From Butyriboletus loyo (lineage: Eukaryota > Basidiomycota > Agaricomycetes > Boletales > Boletaceae), in NCBI GenBank assembly GCA_038093515.1, contig JBBPSI010000127.1, positions 1-64,000 of the forward strand: a DNA stretch of 64,000 nt. Direction: 5' to 3'. The notes beneath the pieces are model-generated. The model had not been told where the DNA came from, made no database searches, and was given only the letters and a program-made list of their open reading frames with translations. Positions 19,676 to 31,523 of the stretch are shown piece after piece. Every line of letters starts with the position of its first letter. Within the stretch, counting starts at the first letter, position 1. Both the position numbers and the translations under genes were made by a program.

Positions 19676-21705
19676 TTTCCTGCCAGTTCGGGGGACTTCA
19701 TAAGCGTGATGGTTGGTCCTCGTTTGCCGTCCCTTGGAGCAAGAAAACAAATCCTACCAAGTATAGTCCTCGGGTTGGGTAACCTTGAAGGCGCCAGGAC
19801 CAAAATTCACCAATCGCAACTGTACATGAACATGAGCTAGGGGGCCATCAGACCGTCGTCGTCGCATGAACAACGATTAGCCAAGGTCTTGGTACAGGAA
19901 TAAAATGTCACTAACACTTCGACCGATTATTCCGTTTTCCGAAACGTTGCCACAACTCAGAGAAAGATAGAGAAGACAGACTCGGCCTGCTATACTAACG
20001 CTGACCACATACTTCAAGTCCGCTTGAAATTTCTTAGGACCCAGCCTCAATCAAGTATGTCTAATCAGCAATCCCGAACAATGGTCGTGCACTGACTCAA
20101 CGCCCATGTATGTATGTCCACATCACCACCGTGCACCTGCACGCACCAAATTTCGTCATTCCGAAATTTTTATAACTTGGCCCGTTTCCGATGTGTTCGT
20201 TGTTGGGCTGGCGAGTACCATGACAAACTTTATCCAGCACGCTTTTTTTAAAACCTTCGCTGGACAAAGAATACGGTGAGTCCGTGTGGTGGGGCCTCAA
20301 TCTCAGCATGCATACGACTATGATCATGATTGCGAGCGTACCACCAAGCTTCGCTCGGCCGTAATCTATGCTTACAGCCTCAATCGGACAGAAGCCCATA
20401 TATGGGCGCTGTGGCTGATCTATATCTTCCTTGCCTGCAGATCCTCCTTTGTAGAGGAGTGAGGGCACGCCAAGCTAAGTACAAGTTTTGATTCCTGTGC
20501 ATGTGTTGTCATGGACGCCCGTGTCATGAAGCCGTGAACGTCTATGTACAGGTTCACCCGCGATTGCATTGAATTTCGAGTATTGATTTCAAACACGGCA
20601 AGTTGGCCATGTCTATTTCTACCCCTGAGGTTCACATGGAGTCCGAGTCAGCGTGCATGTATTGTCGTTGGTTAGCGATATTAATTGATCTGCCTCGTGC
20701 TGGACAGCCTCGCAGTGCCGTTCCACTCGTCAGGGTTTATACATTATAAAGATAATTATATATATCCTTCAGGGGCAAAACCTTGGAATGGTTCGGGTGG
20801 GTGATTAGAATTGTAAGCCTTAATGGTGTTCGGAGCTTGCAAATCGGACGAAGACAAGGAGCGGTTAGCACGTACGGATCAGTGTACCTACAGGCGAGTG
20901 TGTTGAAAAGCCTGATATATATATATTTCTCAGTTGCTGTGCATGAAAACGTGATGTACGTTTCCCTGAAAATTTACTCAGTCATACAGATCTCACTGTG
21001 CGAGATCTTTTGTGCGACGCTCTCGGTGCTATTCGGAATGCCAACCCAATGTGTTATCATCCAAGTCCATGTGAACGTAGGGTCCATCTGGACTGCATAT
21101 CATGTAGTATGCTGTATAGAATCACGAGGGCAAGCAGAAATAACACAATCCTATGTCAATATGGAGGATGTCAATGTGGAGGTATTCGACATTAAAGCAG
21201 AACCTACTGCAGAACACGGGAGCATCATGGATAATCACCAATAGAGTCACAGACCCCACATTGGCATGGAGGGCTGTACTAGAAGTCTGCAACGATGGCA
21301 ATCCTAGACATTGGCAGGAACAAAACGGAGCACATTGACTCCAGACATTATGCTGGCTACTTTTAGAGCACTAACCAGAATGTAGAATCCACTTACGGCA
21401 GATGAGGAGGCTGTTATTGTCCTCTTTGACAGACTGTTGCCTGCCCAGGTTGAGTCCGTACGGTCTGCCAAGCTGAAGGGTCAACAGATCCGTGGTTCCG
21501 GTGTCAGACATTTCCCCCGCATGATGGTGATATCTGTCATTACGAGACTTGGTTCGTGGACAATCTAACCTACTTGAGTCCTTGAGAGGGAGGCGACTTG
21601 TATATCGTGGCTTGTGACAGGCCTTCGCGATCCGTATCAGGTCACACGCCGTTGCCCATTGCCCTTGTCTCTGCAGCCTGAAGTTAACGAGGAGGGTGTC
21701 CCGAC
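19676..21705. other. Intergenic region between two host genes
   Basis: Two kilobases with only short open frames lacking ATG starts or motifs (for example 20097-20468 on - and 20783-21244 on +). It holds the promoters of the four-exon gene and, at the right end, of the F-box gene. An AT-rich patch lies at 20740-20770. Confidence 0.4.
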
Positions 21706-23144
21706 ATGGATGTTCTGCGGGAAATACACGATCAGTTGGACGAGCATCAAAATGTACGTTGGTCATTTCCCAGGTCCGATGGCGCAATCGTGTCTCATGC
21801 CTTCGTCACAGACATCTCTTTTGGTAGTTACCCCGGATCTCTCTGTCATCGAAACTCTGCTCACAATCGTCTTGGTTTCAACAGCCAGGTGATCTCGAAA
21901 CCCCGTTCTCAACATTCAGTACCGTCAATGTCGTCCCAAGCCCACAAGATATTCCGCGCATCAATGCTGTCGTCTCTGAGAAAAGCACCCAACTTTCCAC
22001 TCTTGCGTTACAGATGGCGAACGTAGTAGACAGTGGTATTCGGAAGCTCGCTTTGATTCGAGCCGAACTCGAGGAGAGCGCTCATGTCCCCCAGTCATTC
22101 AAACTCGTTCGCCAAGCACCCCCTTCACCTGTTCTTCTGATCCCTCCAGAGGTCTTGGGCGAGGTCTTTTACCATTCCCTGTCCAAAACAACGTATATTA
22201 CCCCAAGGGATGTCGAGTCTCCCATGGTGCTCACCCAGGTGTGCCGTCATTGGCGTGCTGTCGCAATCTCCACTCCTCGCCTCTGGTCCTCTCTCTCCAT
22301 CCATCTTCAAAAAACTGTCTGCGAGGCGTGTCGTAACGGGTGCGAGGCTTGGTTGGCCAGAGCCAAGAACGTCCCTCTGACCATTCGGGTCCTTAACGAC
22401 ATTAACGTGTTCGCTGCAGACCCGACACTGGTCTCGTCTTTAGTACACTGGCTTCGACCGTTCATCATCCACTGCAGCGATCTCTGGTGGCACGGCCCCT
22501 CCTTACCCACGCTGTTCGTCCCAGAGGCTGAGACCATGACTGGTCTTCCCCTCGAGCGTCTTCGTATCACCTCTCACCGAGACACGCCTTCTATCCACTT
22601 CCCCGGGCCTGCTAAACGCCTCCGTTCTGCAGCTCTACAGTGCCTCAACTACGACTTAGAGTCCCTTGACGGGATCGAGTTACCCTGGGACAACTTGGTC
22701 GAGTTGAATATGCACTTTGCCTTGTTCAGCAGTACGCTGTTTGTCCAGCTCCTCACGCGCTGCGGTCACCTCCGCACCCTTGTCGTCTCATGTCTCTGTG
22801 CAGACCAAGACCAACTCGCTATCTTACGCACGCTCTCACCAGGGTCGATCACACACCCTTTTCTGCGTCGTATCGAAATCAAAGTGATCCGAGCGGGGCT
22901 CGACGTGATTTTTGGCTCACTCATGCTGCCCGCGCTCCAAGAGCTCGATATTTGTTTTTGTTATCGCGAGCGCGACGCGTGGCCACATGCATCGTTCATG
23001 GAGATGGTCGAGCGTTCGCGGTATCCATTGAAGCGGCTTACGGTGCGGTCGAACAAGAATGCGACCCCGTATTTCAGAGAATATACGGAGGCGATGCCGG
23101 GGCTGGCCATTTGTACGTCCGCACCTGACCTGCTGTCTCGATGA
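21706..23144 (+). CDS. F-box protein, 435 aa, two exons
   Basis: Substrate-recruiting subunit of an SCF-type ubiquitin ligase, by family. Exon 1 is 21706-21753 (donor GTACGT), the intron 21754-21884 (131 bp, acceptor TTTCAACAG), and exon 2 runs 21885-23144. Exon 2 upstream of the internal ATG at 22014 clearly codes (DIPRINAVVSEKSTQLSTLA), so the longer model is preferred; exon 1 is less sure. A coiled segment (GIRKLALIRAELEE) precedes the F-box at about residues 100-150 (PPEVLGEVFYHSL, then VCRHWRAVAISTPRLWSSL). The rest is an irregular leucine-rich region (LPTLFVPEAE, LPALQELDICF). This layout is that of the large F-box families of mushroom-forming fungi. Confidence 0.85.
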
Positions 23145-23352
23145 GTTTTCGGCTGTTCGATGATCTATTTGGGGAATGGGAACGCCCTGGATGGGATGGG
23201 ATGTGCATGATACATGCCTCTAACGGCGACGAGGAATGATGCCTTTTCCTACCGCTCCGCAACTCTACCCTTTTCGTGCCCTGCCGCTTCTTATACCATT
23301 GGACCCATCGCTGTCATGTATTACTCACCCTACCCTCTTGTTGTATCATGTA

Positions 23353-24164
23353 CAGTACACTTTCTCATAATGTATACTGTCGGGAGCCAGCTGTTCCCAA
23401 TACACTATGAGAAATATACAGTAGCAAATGTTCCCACGGTTACAGCAGCTGACTAATCACGAGCGAGCCCGCGAAGCACGACAAGAATACCGCCCGACCG
23501 GACTAATTCAACTTCAAACACCTATGCAAGGTCACCTGTTTCGCACCCCTCGTCTCCTCGTGTCGCAGTTCAGCACGGAAAGCACGAAGATGATGAAGAA
23601 AATCGAGGGATGCATTTGCACCTGCTCGAGACACATCCATCTTCTAACTTCTGACAGATCCCCACCAGCTCCAACGTAGCGACGACTGGCCTGCTATCCC
23701 TGTCACAATTTTCATCATCTGATTCCACCTCAACAATCTCACCCTTTCTAACAGCCTCTCGATGATGAACCTTGGCAATTATGGCTGTGTCATCCTTGAA
23801 GTTCACAGCATCTTTATCCAGGTTTTCTTTCTTCTCAAATGGTTCGAGAAGCTTGTCGAGTGTCAATCTGGCCATTGGGGCAGAAGATGTGGGGTAGTTC
23901 AATTTTCAAGTCCAAGCCTGCCACTATGTATATTGGTGGCACAGGGTCATTGATCTGATTCAATGTGCAATCAGCAATGCTTGCCAAGGTCCCAAACCTC
24001 TTAGAAGTGTATCTCATAATGTATATTTTCATATCCTGACCAATACATTATGAGATATACTGTATATAGTTGTTTTGCCTGCATACCAACATGGGAGCCA
24101 CAAAAAGTTGATACATTATGAGATTTATACACTACTAGTATATACATTATGAGAAAGTGTACAG
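23353..24164 (-). mobile_element. Pogo-like DNA transposon remnant, 812 bp, TA-flanked
   Basis: The left end CAGTACACTTTCTCATAATG and right end (reverse) CTGTACACTTTCTCATAATG differ by one base and are flanked by TA (23351-23352 and 24165-24166). Extra copies of the CTCATAATGTAT motif lie near both ends (23400, 24010, 24043, 24110). The inside keeps only the C-terminal end of a transposase. Confidence 0.72.
23570..23902 (-). pseudogene. Transposase C-terminal tail, pogo/CENP-B-like
   Basis: The reading has RLTLDKLLEPFEKKENLDKD, then GEIVEVESDDENCDRDSRP and LVGICQKLEDGC. An acidic tail followed by a short helix is usual at the C-terminus of pogo/Tigger-type DDE transposases in fungi. The catalytic core is missing, so the assignment rests on the tail and on the TA-flanked ends. 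Confidence 0.5.
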
Positions 24165-24166
24165 TA

Positions 24167-24369
24167 TATGATATATTGCAAATATTCGATTTTTTGTGAG
24201 GAAAGTGTTCATTGAACAATATCTATGCCATTTAGTGGATCCATGGATGGTGATTGAGGTTCCTATGGTTGGGTGATACTACAGTGGGAATTGTATTGGT
24301 TAGCTGAGGCATGAAGCAATCCTAGAATGTAGTCTGTGAATGTCAGGCACATTGGTGGGAGTGAAGGAG
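24167..24369. other. Unassigned spacer
   Basis: About 200 bases between the pogo remnant and the first D LTR. Nothing recognised. Confidence 0.4.
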
Positions 24370-24590
24370 TTTCGGAATTGGTAAAGTCTGAGTAGGCACA
24401 CCGAGGGCAATGAAGGATGCAAGGGTGAACTTATCAGTGGAAAGACTCACTGATGTAACGAGAGAGAGTATTGCAAACAAGGGTAATTGAAGAGTTATAA
24501 GGAGCAAGGCTCAACTTAGAGATATTGCAGTAGTGGTGATAGAACTGAAAGATCTTAAGAAAAGTGACAAGCCATAAGGGTGTTGAAACG
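24370..24590 (-). repeat. Truncated LTR, family D (221 bp)
   Basis: Starts TTTCGGAATTGG and stops at CCATAAGGG, where the other D copies continue with CTGTC. Directly abuts a full D LTR in the opposite orientation. Confidence 0.85.
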
Positions 24591-25040
24591 GTAGTGTTCT
24601 ATTTCTGTATTTCACTTACAGCCACTACGTTTCCAGACTGGTCTTTATGACATCATAGTCTAGACTCAGTCATGCTTGTCACATTACAAATAGCTCTTAT
24701 TATGCTATTGGACGATATGCTTAGTCTTATCTCTTATCTCTAACATATTGTCATGTGGTTCATACCTAACCTTATATAGGTACTATACAGAACACAAGTA
24801 CAAACACTCATGTACTGTATATAAGACAGCCCTTATGGCTTGTTGCTTTTCTTTAGATCTTTCAGTTCTATCACCACTACTGTGATATCTCTAAGTTGAG
24901 CCTTGCTCCTTATAACTCTTCAAGTACCCCTGTTTGTGATACTCTCTCTCATTATATCAGTGAGTCTTTCCACTGATAAGTTCACCCTTGCATCCTTTAT
25001 TGCCCTCAGTGCGCCTGCTTGGACTTTACCAATTCCGAAA
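24591..25040 (+). repeat. LTR, family D (450 bp), probable 5' LTR of a Copia element
   Basis: TGTTGAAACGG to AATTCCGAAA. It is followed at once by GGTTATGAGCCC, a half-tRNA-type primer site, so it is read as the 5' LTR of the element at 25041-30600. Confidence 0.82.
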
Positions 25041-25053
25041 GGTTATGAGCCCC
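25041..25053 (+). promoter_or_regulatory. Primer-binding site, complementary to the tRNA-iMet anticodon arm
   Basis: GGTTATGAGCCCC is the complement of GGGGCTCATAACC, the anticodon stem-loop of fungal initiator tRNA (anticodon CAT inside). Drosophila copia uses the same region of tRNA-iMet as a half-tRNA primer. Confidence 0.78.
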
Positions 25054-25092
25054 ACTAGAGGCTTTTAATCTAAACATCTGTTGCATGCGATA

Positions 25093-27924
25093 ATGTTTCC
25101 AGCCCTGCAGAATGAGAGTGCTATTGCTCTTGGTTTACTATGGGTACTCGCATTCTTGAGTCTCATTCTAGCCTCCATGTGTGGTGCATCAAACATTATG
25201 TTCTTTAGCATGCTTTGGTTGTTAGCTGATTCTTTCATCATGCTTTTATGCTTTGTTTCTGAGGATTGGGATTTTACTTTCCAATGGCATTCACAAACTC
25301 ACCACCATGCCTTGCAAATTAGATCGACTTCTCACCCGAGTCCTTCTAACTTACAAGAGGTTAGTGAACATTCTAGGTCATCTCAAAGAGTTGAGCACCA
25401 TCATTGTTGCTCCTCTTCATATTTTCCCACACTGCACAATATCCGTTTTCATACTCCATCTCCACCACCTCCTTATTGTCATCATCACCCTCGCACTCCA
25501 AACAACTCGGTCGAAATCAATCCTCTTGATATCGACAACATCTTTGGACTTGCACATCGACACACCCATCCTCCTCACAATGTCATCGTACTGCTCCAGA
25601 ACTGCCTCAGCAACCCCCTTCTTGATGTATCCACTGTCAGAGCTATTGCAGAGCCCGGTCCCAGAGCTGGACCCTCATCCAACCATAGTAGGACCGAGCC
25701 CATTCTACCTCCCAGGTTACATAATGCTTTCACTGGCGAACCACCTTCCTATGGAATCATTATCACCGCTGACCAAGGAATCCATTATCTACCTGACAAT
25801 GTTACCATTATTTCCTGGCCCGATGAAATCAATGAGCTTGTCTGTTGTCGAGACAGAAGAGCAGGTCCTGAGCTACCTCAATGAGGTAGAAGAAGAGGTG
25901 GACACCAATGACCTCGACGACCTCATAATTCCGAACCAAATAATTGATAGATTGGTTCCAGAAACCTCCGAAGTTTTTACCCACAGAATCACTTCCAAAA
26001 CTTGGATTCAATCTTCAGAGGTTGGTCCTCTCAAACCCATTGACTGGATCGATGAGGACAGTCACCACCACTGCCAAAAGGTCCACTACATACGATCCCA
26101 TTCCTTCCTACATGAACCCCTGCATTCCATCTTCAAAAATGCAGGCTTTCCTCTCATCTTGCAATCATACAAAACCACTCCCAATGTTCTCCTTCACAAT
26201 CATGGTTTCAAAATTGTTACGCTGGGCGCTAACAACTAGAACAGTGAGGAGGCACTCTGGAGTGGCCTCAGGACTCGGGAGACAATTCTCGGGCTGGGTC
26301 TCAGACTATGTCTTAGTGCGCACACTAAGAGTCTGGATGAGAGCTAATTGCTAGCAGGTGACTGCGTAGAACTAGATACTGTACATGGTATAAAGGTTGG
26401 GTCTTTATACTACTGGGATCTGTGCACAGACCATGTCCCTAATTGAGCCGCGAGAAGGGAAAGTACAAATGAGGAAAAGATACTCTAGAACGTTCCAGAG
26501 TGTGAAAGAAAATGCGTCCATGCGCGGGAAGTGGTGACTAAGCTGGAACGGTTGTTACCGTTCAAGTGGAACTAGCAAAAGGCTAGGTGAATGTAACAGT
26601 CCCAACGGTAATGGAGAGAAAAAGTAGACCACTACCATAACAAAAATATTCTGTCGATCCCATTATCCCTTCACCTTAGAAATGAAGGAACATCTTGCCC
26701 CATTCTATGATAAATTGTCACCTTTTCAAGGCCATGACAAGGATATGCTCTGGAACACACCACTTGCAGCGCAAGACCCATCACTGATCAATAGAAACTA
26801 TCCTTCAGTAAATGATCATGGGCACATCAAAGCCTATGACTATTCCAGGTGACCTACAGAGTTCTTCGAAATTGGCAAAGAACATTTCAGAAATTGGGAC
26901 ATACCAACATGAAGGAGATGGAATGAGATACAGGATCGCATTTGGAGGGAGAGGTTTCACCAACTCAATCCTTTCTTCTGAAAGAATTGCATTGAGATTG
27001 AAGCTTCCGATCTTTTGTTTAGGTTTGCTCATGAACTTGCTGCAGAGCAGCAAGACATTGCTGATGACCTAGCTCACAATGTCCAACACCTACAATGAGA
27101 TCTCAGATGACTCCAGACAGATCTTGCAAACCGTCAAGAATCAGATTGAAGCAATCATCGCGAATACCGGGAGATTGGAGTTGAGACTGGAGAAAGACAA
27201 AGAAGTCAAACTCCTACAGAGCATTGAGTTCTGGGATGACTTTCACCTCCTTGTAACCAACATGGACCTAGTCCGCTTTGAGCCACACGAGACCTTATGG
27301 TCATCAGTCCTATCAGTCCTATCAGGACCTCTGTACATCAAAGACGTCAGGCTCAAGCATGGTCTGCTCCTCTCTAGAAATACACTTACCTTCCTTCACA
27401 TGTATACAATTCCAGAGGATTACACCAATGTTCTCCTACCATATGGACAAATTTCTCCTACAATTTACATCTTGCACTCTGACTACACTGTAAAATTCTC
27501 TAGTGGAAAAATAGACAATCCACACTGGTTTCCCAACATTTAGTATGAGGAATTTGAAGTGATATGTGCTGCTTCAGCACCACCTCTATCTGCTCTTTCT
27601 CAAGGGATCCCAGAGAGAAACTTACACAGAGTCGAAACAGGAGAACATGTGATTGAAGGAAGTAATCTCTCAAACATTGGTCTTGGAGAAGAGTCTAATG
27701 ACTTGGGAGGAGATTTTCAGTATGATGAACACAGATATTTGGTGCAAGAAACACTGCAACCAGATTTACTGGAACCTTCGGAACCATCTCCGTTTTATAT
27801 GCCTGTGGTTAATCCGATAGGTCTTCCATCTGGTTTACCTTCTCCTTTATCAAATCCTTCTAATCTAAACACTGACGAAGTTTTCTCTTCTTTTGATCAG
27901 TTCATCTTTGGATTTTTGTTCTAA
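25093..27924 (+). pseudogene. Large decayed ORF of unknown family upstream of Copia gag
   Basis: Coding-like sequence in one main direction but several frames. It starts at the ATG at 25093 with two hydrophobic segments (ALGLLWVLAFLSLILASMCG, then FFSMLWLLADSFIMLLCFV). A His/Pro/Ser-rich region follows (HHHPRTPNN, LPPRLHNAFTGEPPSYGI). Near 25850 the frame moves to VETEEQVLSYLNEVEEEVD. After the LTR C insertion it reads LEMKEHLAPFYDKLSPFQGH, then EFFEIGKEHFRNWD and FAHELAAEQQDIADDLAHNV with stops between, then from 27079 QIEAIIANTGRLELRLEKD and SVLSGPLYIKDVRLKHGLL up to a stop at 27541. The same frame reopens until 27924. I do not recognise it. It sits where Copia elements normally have only a short leader. 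Confidence 0.55.
26215..26642 (-). repeat. Solo LTR, family C (428 bp)
   Basis: Flanked by AAAAT (26210-26214 and 26643-26647), inside the unknown ORF. Confidence 0.95.
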
Positions 27925-27931
27925 ACAATTA

Positions 27932-30600
27932 TCATGTCACTTCCCAAAATTCAAGATCAATGCTCAAATCCAGCAGAGACTTCCTGTCCTGACTGGTGCG
28001 GACAACTATACAGCATGGTCTCATCAAATGAGACATGCTCTCACCATTATTGGTGTCTGGTCAATAGTAGATGGAACTTCTGAGTACCACAATCAGATAG
28101 CTGCTGACCAGCAAAAATGGGTCTCGCTGGACAAGCGCTCTGTTGGCATGCTCGCCATCTATATCTCCCCAGAACTCCAACATGCAGTCAACTACGACTA
28201 CTCTCCATCTCAATACAATGCTAATGGCAATATCATCGCCAATACTGTCAATATCTCCATTGCCAAAACTCTTTGGGACTTCCTGCATGACACCTATGCA
28301 ACCACAGGCATTACAGGACAATTTTTCCTGTTCCACCAAGCCATGAACATTCATGTTCATGAAGCTAATGCCATTGCTGGTCTCATGTCCTTAACGGACG
28401 CTTTCCATAAAATGGAAGCAGTGGGATTAAGTCTTCCCAACAATTTCTGTTCCATGATCTTGTTCACCAAGTTACCAAAGTCTTTTGAACCTCTGGTGTC
28501 CAACATCGTCCACAATACTAACATTCAACAATTTACACCAAATGTAATCATTCCCATGATAACTCATGAGTTACAACTTCATGCTGGCACTGGCCAGATC
28601 CCTTATCCATCTACCTCTCATGCAAATGCAGTTGCACCAGATTCCCAGCTCAACTGTACCAACACAGTTAGACGCAGACCTCCTCCACCTGCACAGACAA
28701 ATTGGAATAACCAGGCTCACCCTCAACAACCTTCTGGTGGACGTGGTCATCCTGGACAGAAGAGGCCTTTCCAACTGCAACAGCAAAGGCAGCAGCAAAA
28801 CCACATGCCTACTATACCTTACAGAGGACCTTCAGGATCTGGAGCAAATCAGAACAAATGTACAAATGCTCATTCTGGTTTTAAGACATGCCGAGGAAAA
28901 GGAAAAGGGAAAGCTTGTGCAAATGAATGGAGATGGACATGGATGGATTTGCCAACATTATGGAGTTGGGTGAAAAGCAACTTGGTGACCACACACTTAC
29001 AGATTTCCCAATGGAAACTGAATCTACTGTTGGTCATGCAGGTTGGGGAGATGATGATCTGATGGGACCACCTGTTGCGAGGCAACGCGCAGTCGAATGC
29101 TAGCACGTAGTACCCTTTCACACGAGGTCCCACTACAGTTGCAGGTCTACACAAAGACCTGGCAAGATGGAATCAAGGAGCTTCAACTTAATCCTCAACT
29201 GTTGCCAGCGAATAGACAAGTGGTTAAAACTAGGGAATCCTAGTCTAACCACAAGCCCTTTTATATTGTACAAGGATGCGCACAGACCATGCTGTGCGTG
29301 TGAGGAATTACTATACATGGATAGACTAAAGAAGAGAAGCGCAACGGTGATTAACCACACGAGGCGCGGGGATCAAAAAGAAGAGAAGTAAACGGAGATT
29401 AAATACATGTGTCGTGACGTCATAGAGTCTAGGCTTGGTCTAGGCCATGACATCATATGCTTAGTCAGCAAGAGATCACATGTAAGTTCTCACGATCACG
29501 TGCGCTATGTCACGTGACCTTTGAAAGTGAAATCGACTAAGTCCGAATTGAAAGTGTACGAAGTGTACGAATAAAATGTTATGATTATAACACCACCTCT
29601 TGCTTCACCATATTTTAAGGATGGAGATGCTGATATATCCTCTTCACACTCCTTTCGGAAACACCACGATTACCTCTAAACCTTCAGGGTCTCGTGGTCA
29701 GCTGAAGAAGAAGGATCATAAAGCTAAGGTCGTCCGTCTTTCGACATTTTTAGAGTTGATCAATGAGAAGGATGAGGAATCATTTTATGGTAACACTGCT
29801 CATCATGCTGATGGCACTTGGAAGCATGGTCTTGACTCCCACGACATTAATGTCTGGAACTCTACATACCAGCAAACTGCTGAGGACTATGACACTGTAT
29901 ATGACTATACCAATGAATTTGATCTTGGTGATCTGTATATTGTGGGAGCTCATGCATTAGGAGATGTCCCTTCAAAGAAGGATCTTCTATCCAACGCCTG
30001 GATGATTGACAGTGGTTGTACTGACCATGTCACACCACACATTGACAACTTCATGGATCTCAGCAATACTGAGTGAAATGCAACCACTGCAAATGGCACA
30101 ACCATGAAGATGTTTGGGCCTGGTACTGTGTTGTTAATGCAGTGACTGGGGAAGAATAAGCCCATTCCAATGGAGCTTACAGGAGTTTGGTATGCACTGC
30201 ATGCTGCCCATAGACTCTTATCGGTCACTGCTCTAACCAAGATTGGTTACTGCTGTGAAATAACTGATCAAACCAAGATTTGGGACCCTCAAGGACATTT
30301 GGTAGTGCAGGCTTCTGCCTTGCTTCCGAACAATCCCCTCCACTGGTTTCAGGCTGCAATGCTAACTCCAGATGTCGGGATCCACTCCTTGCAGGATGTC
30401 AGATCTTCTTCATTGTGGCATAATCATTTTGGTCATCCATCCAAGAATGTTTTATGCCATGCTTACAAAAATGTTAATGGCATGCCTAATATCCCTGAAC
30501 CTTCTGATGTTTCACCTTGTCAAGGCTGTGCCTTGGGCAAGATGCATGAATGTCCTTATGTGCCCTCATCCAAACATGCATCTTGGGTCCTTGGGCTAGT
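27932..30600 (+). pseudogene. Copia gag, protease and pre-integrase region, split by LTR E
   Basis: Gag reads PVLTGADNYTAWSHQMRHAL, then SKTLWDFL-type sequence (IAKTLWDFLHDTYATTG) and LPKSFEPLVSN, the Copia gag (UBN2-like) domain, ending in a Gln/Arg-rich tail. After LTR E the reading continues with SNAWMIDSGCTDHVTPH, the aspartic protease (DSG). From 30170 a pre-integrase domain follows with LWHNHFGHPSKNVLCHAYK and PCQGCALGKMHE, the HHCC zinc finger. There is a frameshift at the gag start (two frames overlap at 27932-27960) and a stop after DLSNTE. The element is cut at about 30600, before the integrase core. Confidence 0.85.
29073..29592 (-). repeat. Solo LTR, family E (520 bp)
   Basis: Flanked by CCACC (29068-29072 and 29593-29597). 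Ends TGTTGCGAGGC and GATTATAACA. Has an 11-base duplication (GTGTACGAAGT) near the right end. Confidence 0.95.
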
Positions 30601-30601
30601 C

Positions 30602-30771
30602 TTACAGTTTTACCCCTAAGTGTACCCTGCCACTTGTTTTCCCATGCTCATGCACCCCCACCGTCCTGCGATGCTGCCCATCACCTGCTCCCCAGTCGCC
30701 AGTGGACGCCATCCACTTTCCTGGTCTTTCCCAGACATCTCAGTACCGCAATACTGAGACAGCCCCTATGT
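30602..30771 (+). repeat. LTR, family A, truncated (170 bp)
   Basis: Starts at TTACAGTTTTACCCC, lacking the first two LTR bases, and stops where LTR F begins. Only the first fifth of the family A LTR is present. Confidence 0.85.
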
Positions 30772-31486
30772 TGCTGAAAGATGCTAGATGGGACTGAGAG
30801 TGAAGAACCCTGCTATAGGAAGAACTCAATCCAATCAAAGCAAGAAATAAAGAAAAGGGTGCGATATGATCAAACCCAGAGAGGTAGAGAGGCAACAAAG
30901 AGAGGAACACCAGGGAAGGTCGTTTCCACTAATGTCTTTACAGAAAACCTAATATTCCGGACTTCCTCCACTATGGAACGGACTGGAGAGGACTTGGAAA
31001 TGCGAGAGGATGGACGGAATCCGTTGGCTATGGCTTGAAGATTGAGGAACTATGGCGGTGGGTGACTAGACGATCACACAGAGAGGCAGGAGAGTCGAAA
31101 AGTGGTATTTTAGGTCATAGTTACAACCTTTTTATAGTCTGGGCATTTCCCAAGACTTGAAACACTAAGGATAAGTGAAAACTAAGTACAAACATCAAGG
31201 AAATCATTGACAGAATGTATATAATCATAGCAGTTGCCATAGAAATCGAACGGAAATGATAAGTACGAGATCAAATAAAAAGGAACCTACCTGCAAACAC
31301 TTTCCAGACACACAGAACCTTGACACAGAACTTTGATGAGCACAGAAACATCGGAATAGGATGGAACTCGATATGGAAAGGAATGAAAGTGGAGATAGTT
31401 GCAGAGTGGTTGTTTGCACGGCATGTAAGTGCTGAATTTCAAGGAAAAGGAGCGATTTGTGACCTAGAGGATATGCGTTCTCTACA
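30772..31486 (-). repeat. LTR, family F (715 bp), left copy
   Basis: TGCTGAAAGATGC to GCGTTCTCTACA. Matches the copies at 34982 and 62065 in the same orientation and 36435 in reverse. No target duplication found. Confidence 0.78.
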
Positions 31487-31523
31487 CTGGAATTGTTTTG
31501 TAAGTTCCGTCCACTCTCTGATA

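Larger units (their letters stand above)
25041..30600 (+). mobile_element. Copia element with 5' LTR D, unknown ORF, gag, protease and integrase start
   Basis: Follows LTR D3 and its primer site. Contains a large decayed ORF (25093-27924), gag (27932-29067), protease and the pre-integrase domain (up to about 30597). Split by solo LTRs C (26215) and E (29073), and cut off at 30600 by an LTR A fragment. RT, RNase H and the 3' LTR are missing. Confidence 0.75.

Noticed and set aside
20097..20468. Open frame of 123 codons on the - strand
   Set aside because: Starts at GTG, low-complexity mix, nothing recognisable.
20783..21244. Open frame of 153 codons with hydrophobic segments
   Set aside because: Begins at a non-ATG codon, has no homology-type motif and no convincing splice context.
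25093..25300. Reading the two membrane segments as a host membrane protein gene
   Set aside because: The frame continues into coding-like sequence leading to a Copia gag and starts just after an LTR and primer site; a host gene is less likely.
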